In this document: positions 34,543 to 43,841 of the stretch, piece by piece | How the letters are laid out: every line of letters starts with the position of its first letter | Position numbering within the stretch: position 1 is the first letter of the stretch | Assembly (NCBI GenBank): GCA_030685015.1 | Contig: JAUXWS010000036.1 | Span: 1 to 50,020, forward strand | From: a bacterium | Lineage (GTDB): Bacteria > CAIWAD01 | Direction of reading: 5' to 3' | Length of the DNA stretch: 50,020 bases | The notes under the pieces: model-generated | Databases searched by the model: none | Seen by the model: only the letters and a program-made list of their open reading frames with translations | What the model was told of the DNA's origin: nothing | Position numbers and translations under genes: made by a program

Positions 34543-37500
34543 ATGAACCGAGGGTGCAAAGCTTGCCTGGCCCTCATGACCGTCACCTTGGCTTTCTCAA
34601 GTGCCTTGGCGACGGATCGTCTCGTGCCAGTTCCTTACGCCACCATCCAAGCCGCGATCGATGACGCCGAGGACGGAGACGTGATCATGGTTGGACCCGG
34701 GCAGTACTACGAGACTGCCAGCAACAGAGGCGTCTTCGCAGAGACAGGCCCTTACCAGTTTGGACTGTACATCAACAAAGAAGTGACAATTGTGGGTGTG
34801 GACGACGATGGGGATCCCATCACCAATGCGGAAGACGTGGCAGCGGTGATCACCACCAACTCTACGGCGAATTTCGGTCCCTCCGGCATCTTCGTTCAGG
34901 CCAACAGCGTCACGCTGCAAGGTCTGGAGATCGGCGACAACATCGTCAACAATGTGGTGTCGAGTAACAAGACCATCGAAGTCGTCGGCGACGCCTTCAC
35001 GATGACAGCCTGCAAGATCAATACCTCGGCAGACCAAGGCGCCTTCTACATGGGAGAGTGGGACGCCGCCCACGACATCATCCAGAGCTATCAGATCACC
35101 AACAATGTGTTCCACAACGCATTGGTTTCCATCAACAACGGCGCAGGCGACACGGGACTTCGCAGTGGCCGCATTGTCACGGGAAACGTGTTCACCGGCA
35201 CGATCTATCCTTATGCCATGTGCTTCCGCGGATGGAACGGTGCCAACCCGGCGCAGGGTTGGATCCTTCATCCGGTTGGTGGCGCCATCATCACAGGCAA
35301 TACCTTCGCCAACGCTACGGACCACTATTTCTGGGCCCGCGGCAACACCGGCGGCTATCTTAACGACGAGTTCGACTGGGAGGAGATCTGGACGAGCAAC
35401 ACCTTTGCCCATGGTGCGGTCACCTTGTCCGGTACGTTCAATCCACGCACTTTTTCTGATGCAGGCGGCTACCCTGAGAGCCGGGACATTGCTCCGCGCA
35501 TCCAGGCGGCGATCGACATCGCCGCCAGCGGTGATGTGGTGCGGATTGGGGCTGGGACCTATGAGGAACAGCTCCACATCACCACAGACAACCTGATCAT
35601 TCGAGGAGCTGGTGCGACAAGCACGACGGTTCTCTCGCCTGTTGATCTGGCCCTCGGTTACACCACATCGGCAGCAAACTATCCGATCGTCTTCATCGAC
35701 GGATGCGATGGAACATTGATTGAGGGGTTGACCGTGGATGGTGACGGTCGGGGCAACTCCAACTATCGTTTCCAGGGTGTCGCCTTCTGGAACGCCAGCG
35801 GTGGTCTGACCGACGTACACGTTGTTGATGTCATGGACACACCCTTCAGCGGCGCACAGCACGGCGTTGGCGTATACGCATACAACAACACAGCCGGTCC
35901 CTACGAAGTGACGCTGACGGACGTGAATGTTTCAGGGTACCAGAAGGGCGGCATCGTCCTCAACGGCAACGGCAACCTCACGGCCAACGTCGTCGACTGC
36001 GAGGCAATCGGTGCCGGCGCCACCAATGTGACAGCACAGAACGGTATCCAGTTCTGGGGTACAACGTCTGGCACGATCGATGGCTGCAATGTCGCGGACA
36101 ACATGTACACCGGCACCGGGTGGGCGGCTGCGTGCATCCTTATGATCTCGGCTGGCGACATTAACATCATGGATTCTCAGTTGACCAACGGCATGCCGGC
36201 CGTCTATTGCCAAGACACCAATGCCGATGCGACCGGCCTGACGATCATCAATTCCGATATTAACTCTGGCAACGGATTCTACGCGTCCGTCTTGAGTGGA
36301 ATGTCCCTTCTGAACGATGGCGGGATGCATAGCGAGGCAGCGCCATCTCCATTCGGCGAGAGCAATGTAGCGGGTTCTGCTGCGCGTGGCGTCCTATCCG
36401 TTACGTTGGACGCCTGCGATTTCGGAGGCCAAGGCACCGGCTATGGCCTCTCCGCCTCGAGTTCGATCGCAATGGACCAGATCGACATCACGGCCGGAGC
36501 CTGTTCCATCCACGATTGGGGTTGGGGCGTGGTTGCCTACGGCTCTGGTGGCGAAATCGCCACACATCTCAATGACAACTCCTTCGCGGGAAATGACGGG
36601 TGGTACTATGCAGCCCCCGCCTTGACCAGCGTGCAGGATGCCCAATACAACTGGTGGGGATCGGTCGATCCAGATGATTTCGCCGCCGCTGTTATTGGTG
36701 ATATCGACTTCTCTCCTTGGTTGGGCAGCGGCACAGACACAGAGCCTGGCACACCCGGTTTCCAGGGCGACTTCAGCACTCTGTGGGTCGGCCCCGGCAG
36801 CTCGATCCAGGACGCGATCAACATGGTCTCCGGCAGCACCGTCTACGTCCTGCCCGGCACCTATCCGGGCAGCCTGACCCTGCCCGCCAACCTGAATCTG
36901 GTCGCCACGGGCGGAGCGGCCTTGACGACCATCTCCGGCACCACCGACGTGGTTCTGAATGTCCAGGGCGACAACGTGACCGTGGATGGCTTCACCGTCA
37001 CCAACCCGAATGGGCACTATGGCCTGACTGCGCAAGACAAGAACCTGCTGGCGGTGCGCAATTGCCACTTCAACGACATCGGTACAGGCACAACCAGTGC
37101 TTACGCCTACGGCATGACCATCGTCAGCAACGCCTCTGCCATCAATGGGATCACGGTCGAGGACAACGAGATCAGCATGGTGCATGGACACGCCAATGGC
37201 GGCGGCGGCGGAATCGCGGTAGGTTGGACGAACGCGACGTATGACGCGACCAATGTGGTGATCCAGCAAAATCACATCCATAACATCCGTAGCGCCGACA
37301 ATCTCAAGGGTGCTTACGGCATCATCATGAACATGGGCGGCAGCTCGAATCCCATCTACACTGGTCGCTTGGTCAATCCACAGATCTTGAACAACACCAT
37401 CCACGATCTGGAGGGCTTGTGGGCGCACGGCATAGGCTTGGAAGGCAACACCCCGGGTGCCATCGTCACAGGCAACGCGATCTATGATCTGGTGGACCAC

Positions 37501-39984
37501 AAGGCAGAGCATGATGCTGTGGCGATCATGGTCGAATCCAATGATGACGCCGATGACCTCAACATCCACAACAACCAATTCTACGACACATACTGGGGCG
37601 TGGTGAACATCAGCGGCCCGGTCATGGTCAACGCCTCCGACAATTGGTGGGGATCTCCCAGCGGCCCCTACCACCCGACGCTGAACGTTGATGGGACGGG
37701 CGTCCGCGTGACGGACTACGTCACCTTCGAGCCCTGGATGACCAACACGGGTGACCCCGTTGTCACGATCTACCAGGCCCTTGACAACAGCCTGATCAGC
37801 GTGAACGACAACGGCGCACCCTATCCGGCGACGACAACCCTGCGGCTGAGCACGGGCGCGTCGAGTACCGCTTGGCGGGGCGTGAGCATCGAAGTAGTCT
37901 TCGATCCTTCTGTCCTGACCTTGCAGAGTTACACCGTATTGTTGACTGAGGCCGGCACCTTCGGCCAGGTCATCTCGCCATCGGCCGGCCACCTGCTGGC
38001 AGACTTCAGCATCCTGGGCGGCACGCGATATGCGGCAGCGGACCTCTTCGACCTGGTCTTCAACGCCACCAGCCAGCCTGAAGCTCCCTTCACGACCAGT
38101 TTCCACCTCCGTGAAACGACCTTGGTGCGCGACTTCAACAACCAGCCCTTGGAGTTCACCCTTGACACGGACGAGATCCTCACTATCGACGGCACAGTGC
38201 CCTCCACATTCACGCAGGATCCGACGCTGAGCGCAAGTTACGTGACGGCGGATCCCACCTGGACCTTGCACGGTGTGGACAGCCACCTGCTGGGCCACGT
38301 GGAGCATCGCGTGGACAGCGGGATCTGGACCCTGCAGGGCCCGGCCAGCGTGGATGACGACGACTACACCTGGTCCGTCGACGCCTTTGGCCTGGCGGAC
38401 GGCTACCACACGGTGGATTTCCGCCTCTTCGACAAGGCGGGGAACCAGCATCCGACGGTCCTGGCCAATACCTTTTATCTGGACACGACCGTCCCCACGA
38501 TCTTCGAGATCACCGATGGCCCGGCGCACAACGCCTGCCTGGCTGAGAGTCCATCCTGGACGCTGCACGCCGAGGACGACGTGATGCTGGGAACGATTCT
38601 TGCGCAGGTCGACGGCGGCGGTTACAGCACTGTCGTCACGGTCACGCCGGACAGCCCCACTTGGAGCGGAGTAGTTGGTCCCTTTGTGCTTGCCGATGGC
38701 ATGCACACGGTGGAGTTCCAGCTCTACGACAAGGCTGGCTTCGTACATCCTTCTACCCTGACCAGCACTTTCATCTTGGACACGGCCCTGCCCCAGCCGG
38801 CGACAGCCCTGGATCTGGATCCGGGCCATGGGACCGTGCGGTTGGACTGGGCAGTGGCCAGCGGCCACGATGGCTACAAGATTTACCGGGCCCTGCGTCC
38901 TGGTTATCCTTACCTGGGAGCAGGCGTCACGACGCCGAAGGTTTATGGCGTCGATCCTTTCATGTTGATTGCGACCATCACCGATCCCAGTGCCACGGGT
39001 TACGACGACATTTATTGGGGCGGAGACTACGCGGTCAGCCGCGGCATTTACGACTACGCCGTGGTGGCCTACGATTGCGCCCATGGCGAAGCAGCGGCTG
39101 TGAGCGGCGCCGCCACCAACTACTTCCTGGGCGACTGGGCGAAACAGGCGACCCCGATCATTCCCGACGACTACGATGGGAAAGTCTTCTCCGCGGACAT
39201 GACCGAACTGGCTGGATCCTACGGCACAACCAGTGGCCACCCGGCTTTCGATCCCGAGCACAACGTCGCGCCGACTTCAGGTTATTCGAACTACGGCCTG
39301 CCCCAACCGGACAGCCGCATCAACTTCGAGGACCTGATGATCTTCTCGATGAACTATGGCGAGGGCGGTCCCCAACTGGACTTCGACAGCCGCATTGCTG
39401 GCGGACCAGCCGAGCTGGTGCTGCGAACGGCGTCAAGCGGCCACGAGCTGACCCTGAGCGGCAGCGTCAAGGGCTTCAGTGCCCAAATCACCTGTCCGGG
39501 TACGCTGTTGTCGGCAACGGCCTCCTTCCCAGTCTTCTTCTACCGCGACGGCGGCGAGTGGGTCGTGGACGCCGTCTCCCTTAATGGCCAGATACCTGCC
39601 GGAAGCCAGATCCACCTTAGCTTTGGCGAGGGGAGTAATCCTGAGTTGGTTTCTGCCGAGGGTCGAAACAGCCACAACCAGACGGTGGCGCTGAGCGTCG
39701 TCAACGGCGAGGCCCTGCCGACCGCCTACGCTCTCTCGCAGAATTTCCCCAATCCCTTCAACCCCACCACCACCATCCGCTACGCGCTGCCCGAGGCCGC
39801 CGACGTGAGGCTGGTCCTCTTCAACGCGCTGGGACAGGAGGTGATGGTGCTGGCCAGCGGCTCCCGCGAGGCCGGCTTCCACGAGGCGCGGCTGGACGGC
39901 AGTGGCCTGGCCAGCGGCGTCTACGTCTACCGCCTCGAGGCGGGACGCTTCATGGACCAGAAGAAGCTGGTCCTCGTCAAGTAA
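34543..39984 (+). CDS. Surface protein 4: giant multi-beta-helix protein plus shared surface modules
   Basis: An 1813-residue exported protein (signal about 1-24, LALMTVTLAFSSALA). At least three beta-helix blocks occupy about residues 25-1060, with entry motifs (YATIQAAIDDAEDGDVIMVGPG, then RIQAAIDIAASGDVVRIG, then SIQDAINMVSGSTVYVLPG) and NWWG end motifs (YNWWGSVDP, DNWWGSPSGPYHP). A cohesin-like module (TAWRGVSIEVVFDPSVL), two Ig-like repeats (ADPTWTLHGVDSH, ESPSWTLHAEDDV), an FnIII-like module, a dockerin-like segment (INFEDLMIFSMNYG), a second sandwich and the sorting domain follow. The ATG at 34543 has GGAGG upstream. The first 3 kb are visibly less GC-rich than neighbouring genes, while the 3' end is near-identical to that of surface protein 3. 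Confidence 0.88.
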   Translation: MNRGCKACLALMTVTLAFSSALATDRLVPVPYATIQAAIDDAEDGDVIMVGPGQYYETASNRGVFAETGPYQFGLYINKEVTIVGVDDDGDPITNAEDVAAVITTNSTANFGPSGIFVQANSVTLQGLEIGDNIVNNVVSSNKTIEVVGDAFTMTACKINTSADQGAFYMGEWDAAHDIIQSYQITNNVFHNALVSINNGAGDTGLRSGRIVTGNVFTGTIYPYAMCFRGWNGANPAQGWILHPVGGAIITGNTFANATDHYFWARGNTGGYLNDEFDWEEIWTSNTFAHGAVTLSGTFNPRTFSDAGGYPESRDIAPRIQAAIDIAASGDVVRIGAGTYEEQLHITTDNLIIRGAGATSTTVLSPVDLALGYTTSAANYPIVFIDGCDGTLIEGLTVDGDGRGNSNYRFQGVAFWNASGGLTDVHVVDVMDTPFSGAQHGVGVYAYNNTAGPYEVTLTDVNVSGYQKGGIVLNGNGNLTANVVDCEAIGAGATNVTAQNGIQFWGTTSGTIDGCNVADNMYTGTGWAAACILMISAGDINIMDSQLTNGMPAVYCQDTNADATGLTIINSDINSGNGFYASVLSGMSLLNDGGMHSEAAPSPFGESNVAGSAARGVLSVTLDACDFGGQGTGYGLSASSSIAMDQIDITAGACSIHDWGWGVVAYGSGGEIATHLNDNSFAGNDGWYYAAPALTSVQDAQYNWWGSVDPDDFAAAVIGDIDFSPWLGSGTDTEPGTPGFQGDFSTLWVGPGSSIQDAINMVSGSTVYVLPGTYPGSLTLPANLNLVATGGAALTTISGTTDVVLNVQGDNVTVDGFTVTNPNGHYGLTAQDKNLLAVRNCHFNDIGTGTTSAYAYGMTIVSNASAINGITVEDNEISMVHGHANGGGGGIAVGWTNATYDATNVVIQQNHIHNIRSADNLKGAYGIIMNMGGSSNPIYTGRLVNPQILNNTIHDLEGLWAHGIGLEGNTPGAIVTGNAIYDLVDHKAEHDAVAIMVESNDDADDLNIHNNQFYDTYWGVVNISGPVMVNASDNWWGSPSGPYHPTLNVDGTGVRVTDYVTFEPWMTNTGDPVVTIYQALDNSLISVNDNGAPYPATTTLRLSTGASSTAWRGVSIEVVFDPSVLTLQSYTVLLTEAGTFGQVISPSAGHLLADFSILGGTRYAAADLFDLVFNATSQPEAPFTTSFHLRETTLVRDFNNQPLEFTLDTDEILTIDGTVPSTFTQDPTLSASYVTADPTWTLHGVDSHLLGHVEHRVDSGIWTLQGPASVDDDDYTWSVDAFGLADGYHTVDFRLFDKAGNQHPTVLANTFYLDTTVPTIFEITDGPAHNACLAESPSWTLHAEDDVMLGTILAQVDGGGYSTVVTVTPDSPTWSGVVGPFVLADGMHTVEFQLYDKAGFVHPSTLTSTFILDTALPQPATALDLDPGHGTVRLDWAVASGHDGYKIYRALRPGYPYLGAGVTTPKVYGVDPFMLIATITDPSATGYDDIYWGGDYAVSRGIYDYAVVAYDCAHGEAAAVSGAATNYFLGDWAKQATPIIPDDYDGKVFSADMTELAGSYGTTSGHPAFDPEHNVAPTSGYSNYGLPQPDSRINFEDLMIFSMNYGEGGPQLDFDSRIAGGPAELVLRTASSGHELTLSGSVKGFSAQITCPGTLLSATASFPVFFYRDGGEWVVDAVSLNGQIPAGSQIHLSFGEGSNPELVSAEGRNSHNQTVALSVVNGEALPTAYALSQNFPNPFNPTTTIRYALPEAADVRLVLFNALGQEVMVLASGSREAGFHEARLDGSGLASGVYVYRLEAGRFMDQKKLVLVK
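39739..39984 (+). repeat. Sorting-domain repeat, copy 2
   Basis: The second copy of the 246-base sorting-domain sequence, three differences by eye from 34200-34445 (C/T near the start, CTG versus GTG, and TAT versus TAC). Confidence 0.95.
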
Positions 39985-39996
39985 AGGTTCATGTCC

Positions 39997-40028
39997 AGGC
40001 GGGGGCGGCGCGGGCCGTCCCCGCCTTT
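39997..40028 (+). terminator. Intrinsic terminator after surface protein 4
   Basis: A 13-bp stem AGGCGGGGGCGGC/GCCGTCCCCGCCT with a four-base loop is followed by TT. It lies 12 bases after the stop, ahead of the small cohesin-like gene. Confidence 0.7.
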
Positions 40029-40075
40029 CCACCATGCAACGGCCTGCGGCGACCGACCCGTGGAAGGAGCCCCAC

Positions 40076-40768
40076 ATGCGCGCCTTGATCCTCCTCCTGA
40101 CCGCCCTTCTCCTGGGCCTGCGCCCCGCCCTGGGGCAGTCCCTCCAGCTGCAGGTGGCACCCATCGTGGTGGAGCCCGGCCAGTTGGTCACCGTCGAGCT
40201 TAGGGTGGACGCGGCCGTCTCCGACCTGCGCGGCTACACGCTGGACTTCCACTACAACCGGGACCGCGTCACCATCCAATCCATCCAGCAGGGCGAGGTG
40301 ATGCTGGCCCACACGCCCACCTTTTTCTACTGGGAGGATGCGGGCGCCAACGGCAACAGCGTGCTCACCATCGACCACGCCATCCTGGGCGGCACCGCGG
40401 GCGGCCAGGGGCCCGGCGCCCTCTGCTACATCATCCTCCAGGGCGAGGACTGCGGCATCGAAACCCTGTGGGTGGACAACGCCCTCTTCCGCGACATGGA
40501 CAACGATCCCCTCTACATTACCCTTGGCGCCGGGGTGGAGCACCAGGTCTGCCAGGTGCCACCGCTTTATATCACCAATCTGGGCAGCGGCGTCATGCAG
40601 CTGGACTGGGACCGCGCCCTCAATGCCCTCGAGTACCACCTCTGGCACCGGGAACGCTGGTACCAGCCCTGGGAGTACCTGGCCACCACGACGGACACCT
40701 TCTGGGTGGATCCGGCCACGCCGGGGCCGGCCATGCGCCTCTACCGGCTCAGCCTCCTCCTGCCCTGA
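40076..40768 (+). CDS. Small secreted cohesin-like + FnIII-like protein (second copy)
   Basis: The 230-residue protein has a signal peptide (about 1-21, ILLLTALLLGLRPALGQ). A cohesin-like beta-sandwich covers about 25-155 (VTVELRVDAAVSDLRGYTLDFHYNRDRVTI, TFFYWEDAGANGNSVL). An FnIII-like C-terminal segment follows (GVMQLDWDRALNALEYHLWHRERW). It has the same architecture as the protein at 24664 and likewise lacks dockerin-like and sorting modules. AAGGAG lies seven bases before the ATG at 40076. It closes the surface-protein cluster. Confidence 0.8.
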   Translation: MRALILLLTALLLGLRPALGQSLQLQVAPIVVEPGQLVTVELRVDAAVSDLRGYTLDFHYNRDRVTIQSIQQGEVMLAHTPTFFYWEDAGANGNSVLTIDHAILGGTAGGQGPGALCYIILQGEDCGIETLWVDNALFRDMDNDPLYITLGAGVEHQVCQVPPLYITNLGSGVMQLDWDRALNALEYHLWHRERWYQPWEYLATTTDTFWVDPATPGPAMRLYRLSLLLP

Positions 40769-40886
40769 TCCCGCCTGTCGCGCATCCCTGTGGGTGGGTC
40801 CGCCCGACGCGGACCATCCCCCGCGACTGCCGCAGACAGCCCCCGTCGGCTCCCGCCGGCGGGGGCAATTCTATCCGCCCACGCCC

Positions 40887-40915
40887 TTGACTTCCCCGCT
40901 GCCACCTCTTATCAT
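40887..40915 (+). promoter_or_regulatory. Sigma-70-type promoter of the efflux operon
   Basis: TTGACT (40887-40892), a 17-base spacer and TATCAT (40910-40915) form a good -35/-10 pair. The start of transcription would be near 40922, at the edge of the palindromic operator. Confidence 0.7.
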
Positions 40916-40922
40916 TCAACCG

Positions 40923-40942
40923 CCTTAGTCGGTTGACTAAGG
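40923..40942 (+). promoter_or_regulatory. TetR-type palindromic operator
   Basis: CCTTAGTC-GGTT-GACTAAGG is a perfect inverted repeat with 8-bp arms, located at the predicted transcription start and 22 bases before the tetR start. Binding of the operon's own TetR protein there would block transcription. Confidence 0.75.
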
Positions 40943-40964
40943 CATTTGACCAAGGGAGCGCCCC

Positions 40965-41657
40965 GTGTCCATCATCCCGCCACCCGGCGAGGCCATCCCC
41001 GCCGCCGACCAACTGCCCGAGTCCTGGCGCGAGCCGCCCGCCGACACGCCGGCCGGACGCCTCTTCCAGGCGGCGCGCCTGCGCTTCGCCGCCGACGGCT
41101 TCCACGCCGCCTCCACCCGCGCCATCGCCGAGGCGGCCGGCCTCAACCAGGCCCTTGTCCACTACTACTTCGGCAGCAAGGCCGCCCTCTACCGCCGCGT
41201 CCTCACGGTGGAGCTGCTCAAGGTGCTGCGCCACCAGACGGAGGGCCGCCTGGGGGTCCTGCCCCTCGAGGAGCTGCTCGCCACTTTCCCCGGCCGCCTG
41301 CACGCCTGGTTCCAGGATCACCCCGAGACGGCGCGCCTCCTGCGGCGGGAGATCGGGGCCGAGGGTGGCGTGCTCAGGGAGATTCTGCCCGAGCTGGGGC
41401 CGCACGGTCCCCTCGGCCTGCGCAAGCGCCTCTCGGCGGCGGTGAAGACGGCCGTCACCGATGGCCGGCTGCGGCCGGTGCCGGCCGACCACCTCCTCGT
41501 CCTGCTGCTTTCCATCAGCTACGGCCTGGTGCTGATGGAGCCCCTCTTCCAGGCCGTGCTGGGCACCAACCTGCGGAAGGAGGCCACCCGGCGCGGCCTG
41601 CAGGCCTCGATCGAATCCGTCCTGCGCGGCGGTCTCGCTCCGGAGGTGAAGCCATGA
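40965..41657 (+). CDS. TetR-family repressor of the efflux operon
   Basis: A 230-residue TetR regulator. The N-terminal HTH (about 29-75) reads GRLFQAARLRFAADGFHAASTRAIAEAAGLNQALVHYYFGSKAALY when its parts are joined; the C-terminal helical domain would bind the inducer. The start is GTG at 40965 with AAGGGAG upstream. Gene order matches E. coli cecR (ybiH) heading the ybhGFSR exporter. Its stop overlaps the next start as ATGA. Confidence 0.9.
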   Translation: MSIIPPPGEAIPAADQLPESWREPPADTPAGRLFQAARLRFAADGFHAASTRAIAEAAGLNQALVHYYFGSKAALYRRVLTVELLKVLRHQTEGRLGVLPLEELLATFPGRLHAWFQDHPETARLLRREIGAEGGVLREILPELGPHGPLGLRKRLSAAVKTAVTDGRLRPVPADHLLVLLLSISYGLVLMEPLFQAVLGTNLRKEATRRGLQASIESVLRGGLAPEVKP

Positions 41658-42916
41658 AGGGCCTGCTCATCGTCCTGGCGGCCGTTCTGGCCGCCCAGGC
41701 CCGGGAGATGCCGGCGGACAGCCTGGATCTGGCCTCCTTCCTCCAGCGCGCCTGGCAGACCGCGGAGAGTCCCGTCGCCGCCCGTCATGTCCTCGCGGCC
41801 GCGCTGGATGCCCGCCGCCAGGCCGCCGCCCGGCGCGCCCCGGTGCTCGGCTTCGATCTGGCGACGGGTTGGGTGAGTCGCACCCAGGAGCTGGACATCC
41901 CCGGCCGCTCCATCTCCTTCGGCGACGGTCGCACGGTGGACGCCGCCCTGGCCGCCAGCTGGACCCTCTACGCCGGGGGCGCCCTGCGCGCCGGGGAGGT
42001 GGCGGCGGCGGCCCAGGCCGTGGTCCGCGACCAGGAGTTGATGGCCGACAGCCTGCGTCTGGCCGGCGAACTGCGCGTCGCCTGGCTGGAGGCCATGGTG
42101 GCGCAGGCGGCCTGGGAGGCGACGGCCCTGTCGCTGGGACGCCTGCAGCGTCACCACGAGGAGTTGGGCCGCCGTCGAGCGGCGGGCCTGGGCGGCGAGG
42201 AGGCCGAGCTGCTCGCCGAGAGCCGCCTGCTCACCGTGCGCCAGGAGGAGGAGCGTCGCCGCGGCGCCATGACCGTGGCCCGGCTGGAGCTGGGCTCGCT
42301 CTGCGGCTCCCCCGGGCGGGCCGTGGTGCCGCGGGGCGATCTCGGGCCGTCGTGGCTGGATCCTGGCCTGCCCCCCATCCGTCCCGCCGCGCTGGGTGCC
42401 CTTGACGCCCGCCTCTCGGTGGCCGGCGCCGTGGAGGCGGAGCGCGCCGCCGCTTTGCGCCCGCGCCTGGAGGCCGGCGCCGCCTGGCACCTGGCGCGAC
42501 CCGGCGTGGATCCCATCACCAATGAATGGATGGACTACGGCAGCGCCCAGCTGCGCCTGCGCTGGACCCTGTGGGATCATGGCCTGGGGCGTCTGCGGCG
42601 CAGCGAGGCGGCCTGGGAGCGGCGCGCGCTGGAGCAGCGCCTGGCCGAGGCCGAGCGTCGCCAGGTGGCGCGGCTGGCCGCCGTCCTGGAGCTGAGACGG
42701 AGCGAGGAGCTGGCCCTGGACCAGGCGGCGCGGCGGGTGCAGGTCGAGGAGCGGCGACTGGAGCTGGTGGAGAGCCGTTGGCGGGAAGGGATGGCCACCG
42801 AGCGCGAATGGCTGGACGCCGCGGATGACGCGCGGCAGGCCCGCCTCGAGGAGATCCTGGGCGCGGCCCGCCTGCGCCTGGCGGAGAACCAGCTTCGGCT
42901 GGCCAAGGGAAGGTGA
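41654..42916 (+). CDS. TolC-family outer membrane efflux channel
   Basis: A 420-residue outer membrane factor with a signal peptide (about 1-16, LLIVLAAVLAAQA). Long Ala/Glu/Arg-rich amphipathic helices are interrupted by short barrel segments (FDLATGWVSR, DAALAASWTLYAGG, AQLRLRWTLWDHG), following the TolC/OEP duplicated pattern. It provides the exit duct for the ABC exporter. The ATG at 41654 overlaps the tetR stop. A channel gene inside the operon is an addition compared with E. coli ybhGFSR. Confidence 0.85.
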   Translation: MKGLLIVLAAVLAAQAREMPADSLDLASFLQRAWQTAESPVAARHVLAAALDARRQAAARRAPVLGFDLATGWVSRTQELDIPGRSISFGDGRTVDAALAASWTLYAGGALRAGEVAAAAQAVVRDQELMADSLRLAGELRVAWLEAMVAQAAWEATALSLGRLQRHHEELGRRRAAGLGGEEAELLAESRLLTVRQEEERRRGAMTVARLELGSLCGSPGRAVVPRGDLGPSWLDPGLPPIRPAALGALDARLSVAGAVEAERAAALRPRLEAGAAWHLARPGVDPITNEWMDYGSAQLRLRWTLWDHGLGRLRRSEAAWERRALEQRLAEAERRQVARLAAVLELRRSEELALDQAARRVQVEERRLELVESRWREGMATEREWLDAADDARQARLEEILGAARLRLAENQLRLAKGR

Positions 42917-42920
42917 GGCG

Positions 42921-43841
42921 ATGATGAGCTGTTCACGCTGGACCCATGGGCGATGCCGCCAGGTCCTCCTGACTCTGGGGGCCGGCCTTCTGGCCGTTGG
43001 CTGTGGTGGCAAGGCGGGGGGCGGACGGCCCGCGGGCAGCCTCGAGGCGACGGATCTGCGGTTGGCGCCCTCCCTGGCGGCCCGCGTGCTGGAGGTGCGG
43101 GCGGTGGAGGGCGGGGTGGTGGCCGCCGGCGACACGCTGGTGGTGCTTGACCTTTCCCTGCAGCAGCTGCAGCGGGCCCAAAGCGCGGCCGGCCTGGCCA
43201 CCCTGGCTGCCCGCCTCAAGCGGGCCAATGACGGCGGGCGGGAGGCGGAGACCGCCCTCCAACTGGCGGAGCGGACCCTGGAGCGCGTGACGGCCCTGCA
43301 CGCCGCCGGCAGCGCCACCGACCAGCTGTTGGACGAGACCCGCGCCCAGCGCGACCAGTGGGTGGCGCGGCGCCTGGCCGCGACCCACGAGGGCGAGGCC
43401 CTCGCCGCCGAGCGTCTGGCCCTGGAGGCCACCCTCGCCGTGCAGGACCGTCTCCTGGCCGACGCGGTGCTGACCGCGCCGGGTCCGGGAACGGTGCTGG
43501 AGCGCTACGCCGAACCCGGCGAATGGCTGGCCCCCGGGCAGCCCGCCCTGCTCCTGGCCGACCTCTCGCACTTGGAGCTGCGTTTCTACCTGGGTGCGCC
43601 GGAGCTGGGCCTGGTGCGTCCGGGGCTGGCCCTCCAGCTGGAGGTCGACGCCTTTCCCGGCGAATCCTTCCCCGCCACCGTCTCCTGGGTCTCCTCCGTG
43701 GCGGAATTCACGCCGCGCAACACCCAGACCCGCGAGGCCCGCGCCCAGCTGGTCCACGCCGTGCGCGCCACCGTGGAGAACCCGGCGGGCCGGCTGCTCA
43801 TCGGCATGCCGGCGGAGGTCATCCTGGCGGACACGCCATGA
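42921..43841 (+). CDS. HlyD-family membrane-fusion lipoprotein (YbhG-like adaptor)
   Basis: A 306-residue periplasmic adaptor. A lipobox LLAVGC predicts lipidation at about Cys28. The biotinyl/lipoyl-like half-motifs (VLEVRAVEGGVVAAGDTLVVLD and VLTAPGPGTVLERYAEPGEWLAPGQPALLLAD) flank a coiled-coil hairpin (about 85-180), and a beta-barrel domain follows. ATG at 42921 or 42924 is possible; AGGTGAGG lies upstream. It ends in an ATGA overlap with the first ATPase. Confidence 0.88.
   Translation: MMSCSRWTHGRCRQVLLTLGAGLLAVGCGGKAGGGRPAGSLEATDLRLAPSLAARVLEVRAVEGGVVAAGDTLVVLDLSLQQLQRAQSAAGLATLAARLKRANDGGREAETALQLAERTLERVTALHAAGSATDQLLDETRAQRDQWVARRLAATHEGEALAAERLALEATLAVQDRLLADAVLTAPGPGTVLERYAEPGEWLAPGQPALLLADLSHLELRFYLGAPELGLVRPGLALQLEVDAFPGESFPATVSWVSSVAEFTPRNTQTREARAQLVHAVRATVENPAGRLLIGMPAEVILADTP

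Noticed and set aside
34543-39984. CRISPR array or tandem DNA repeat in the repetitive surface-protein genes
   Set aside because: The repetition is at protein level (beta-helix coils, Ig modules) with divergent DNA and no regularly spaced identical repeats.
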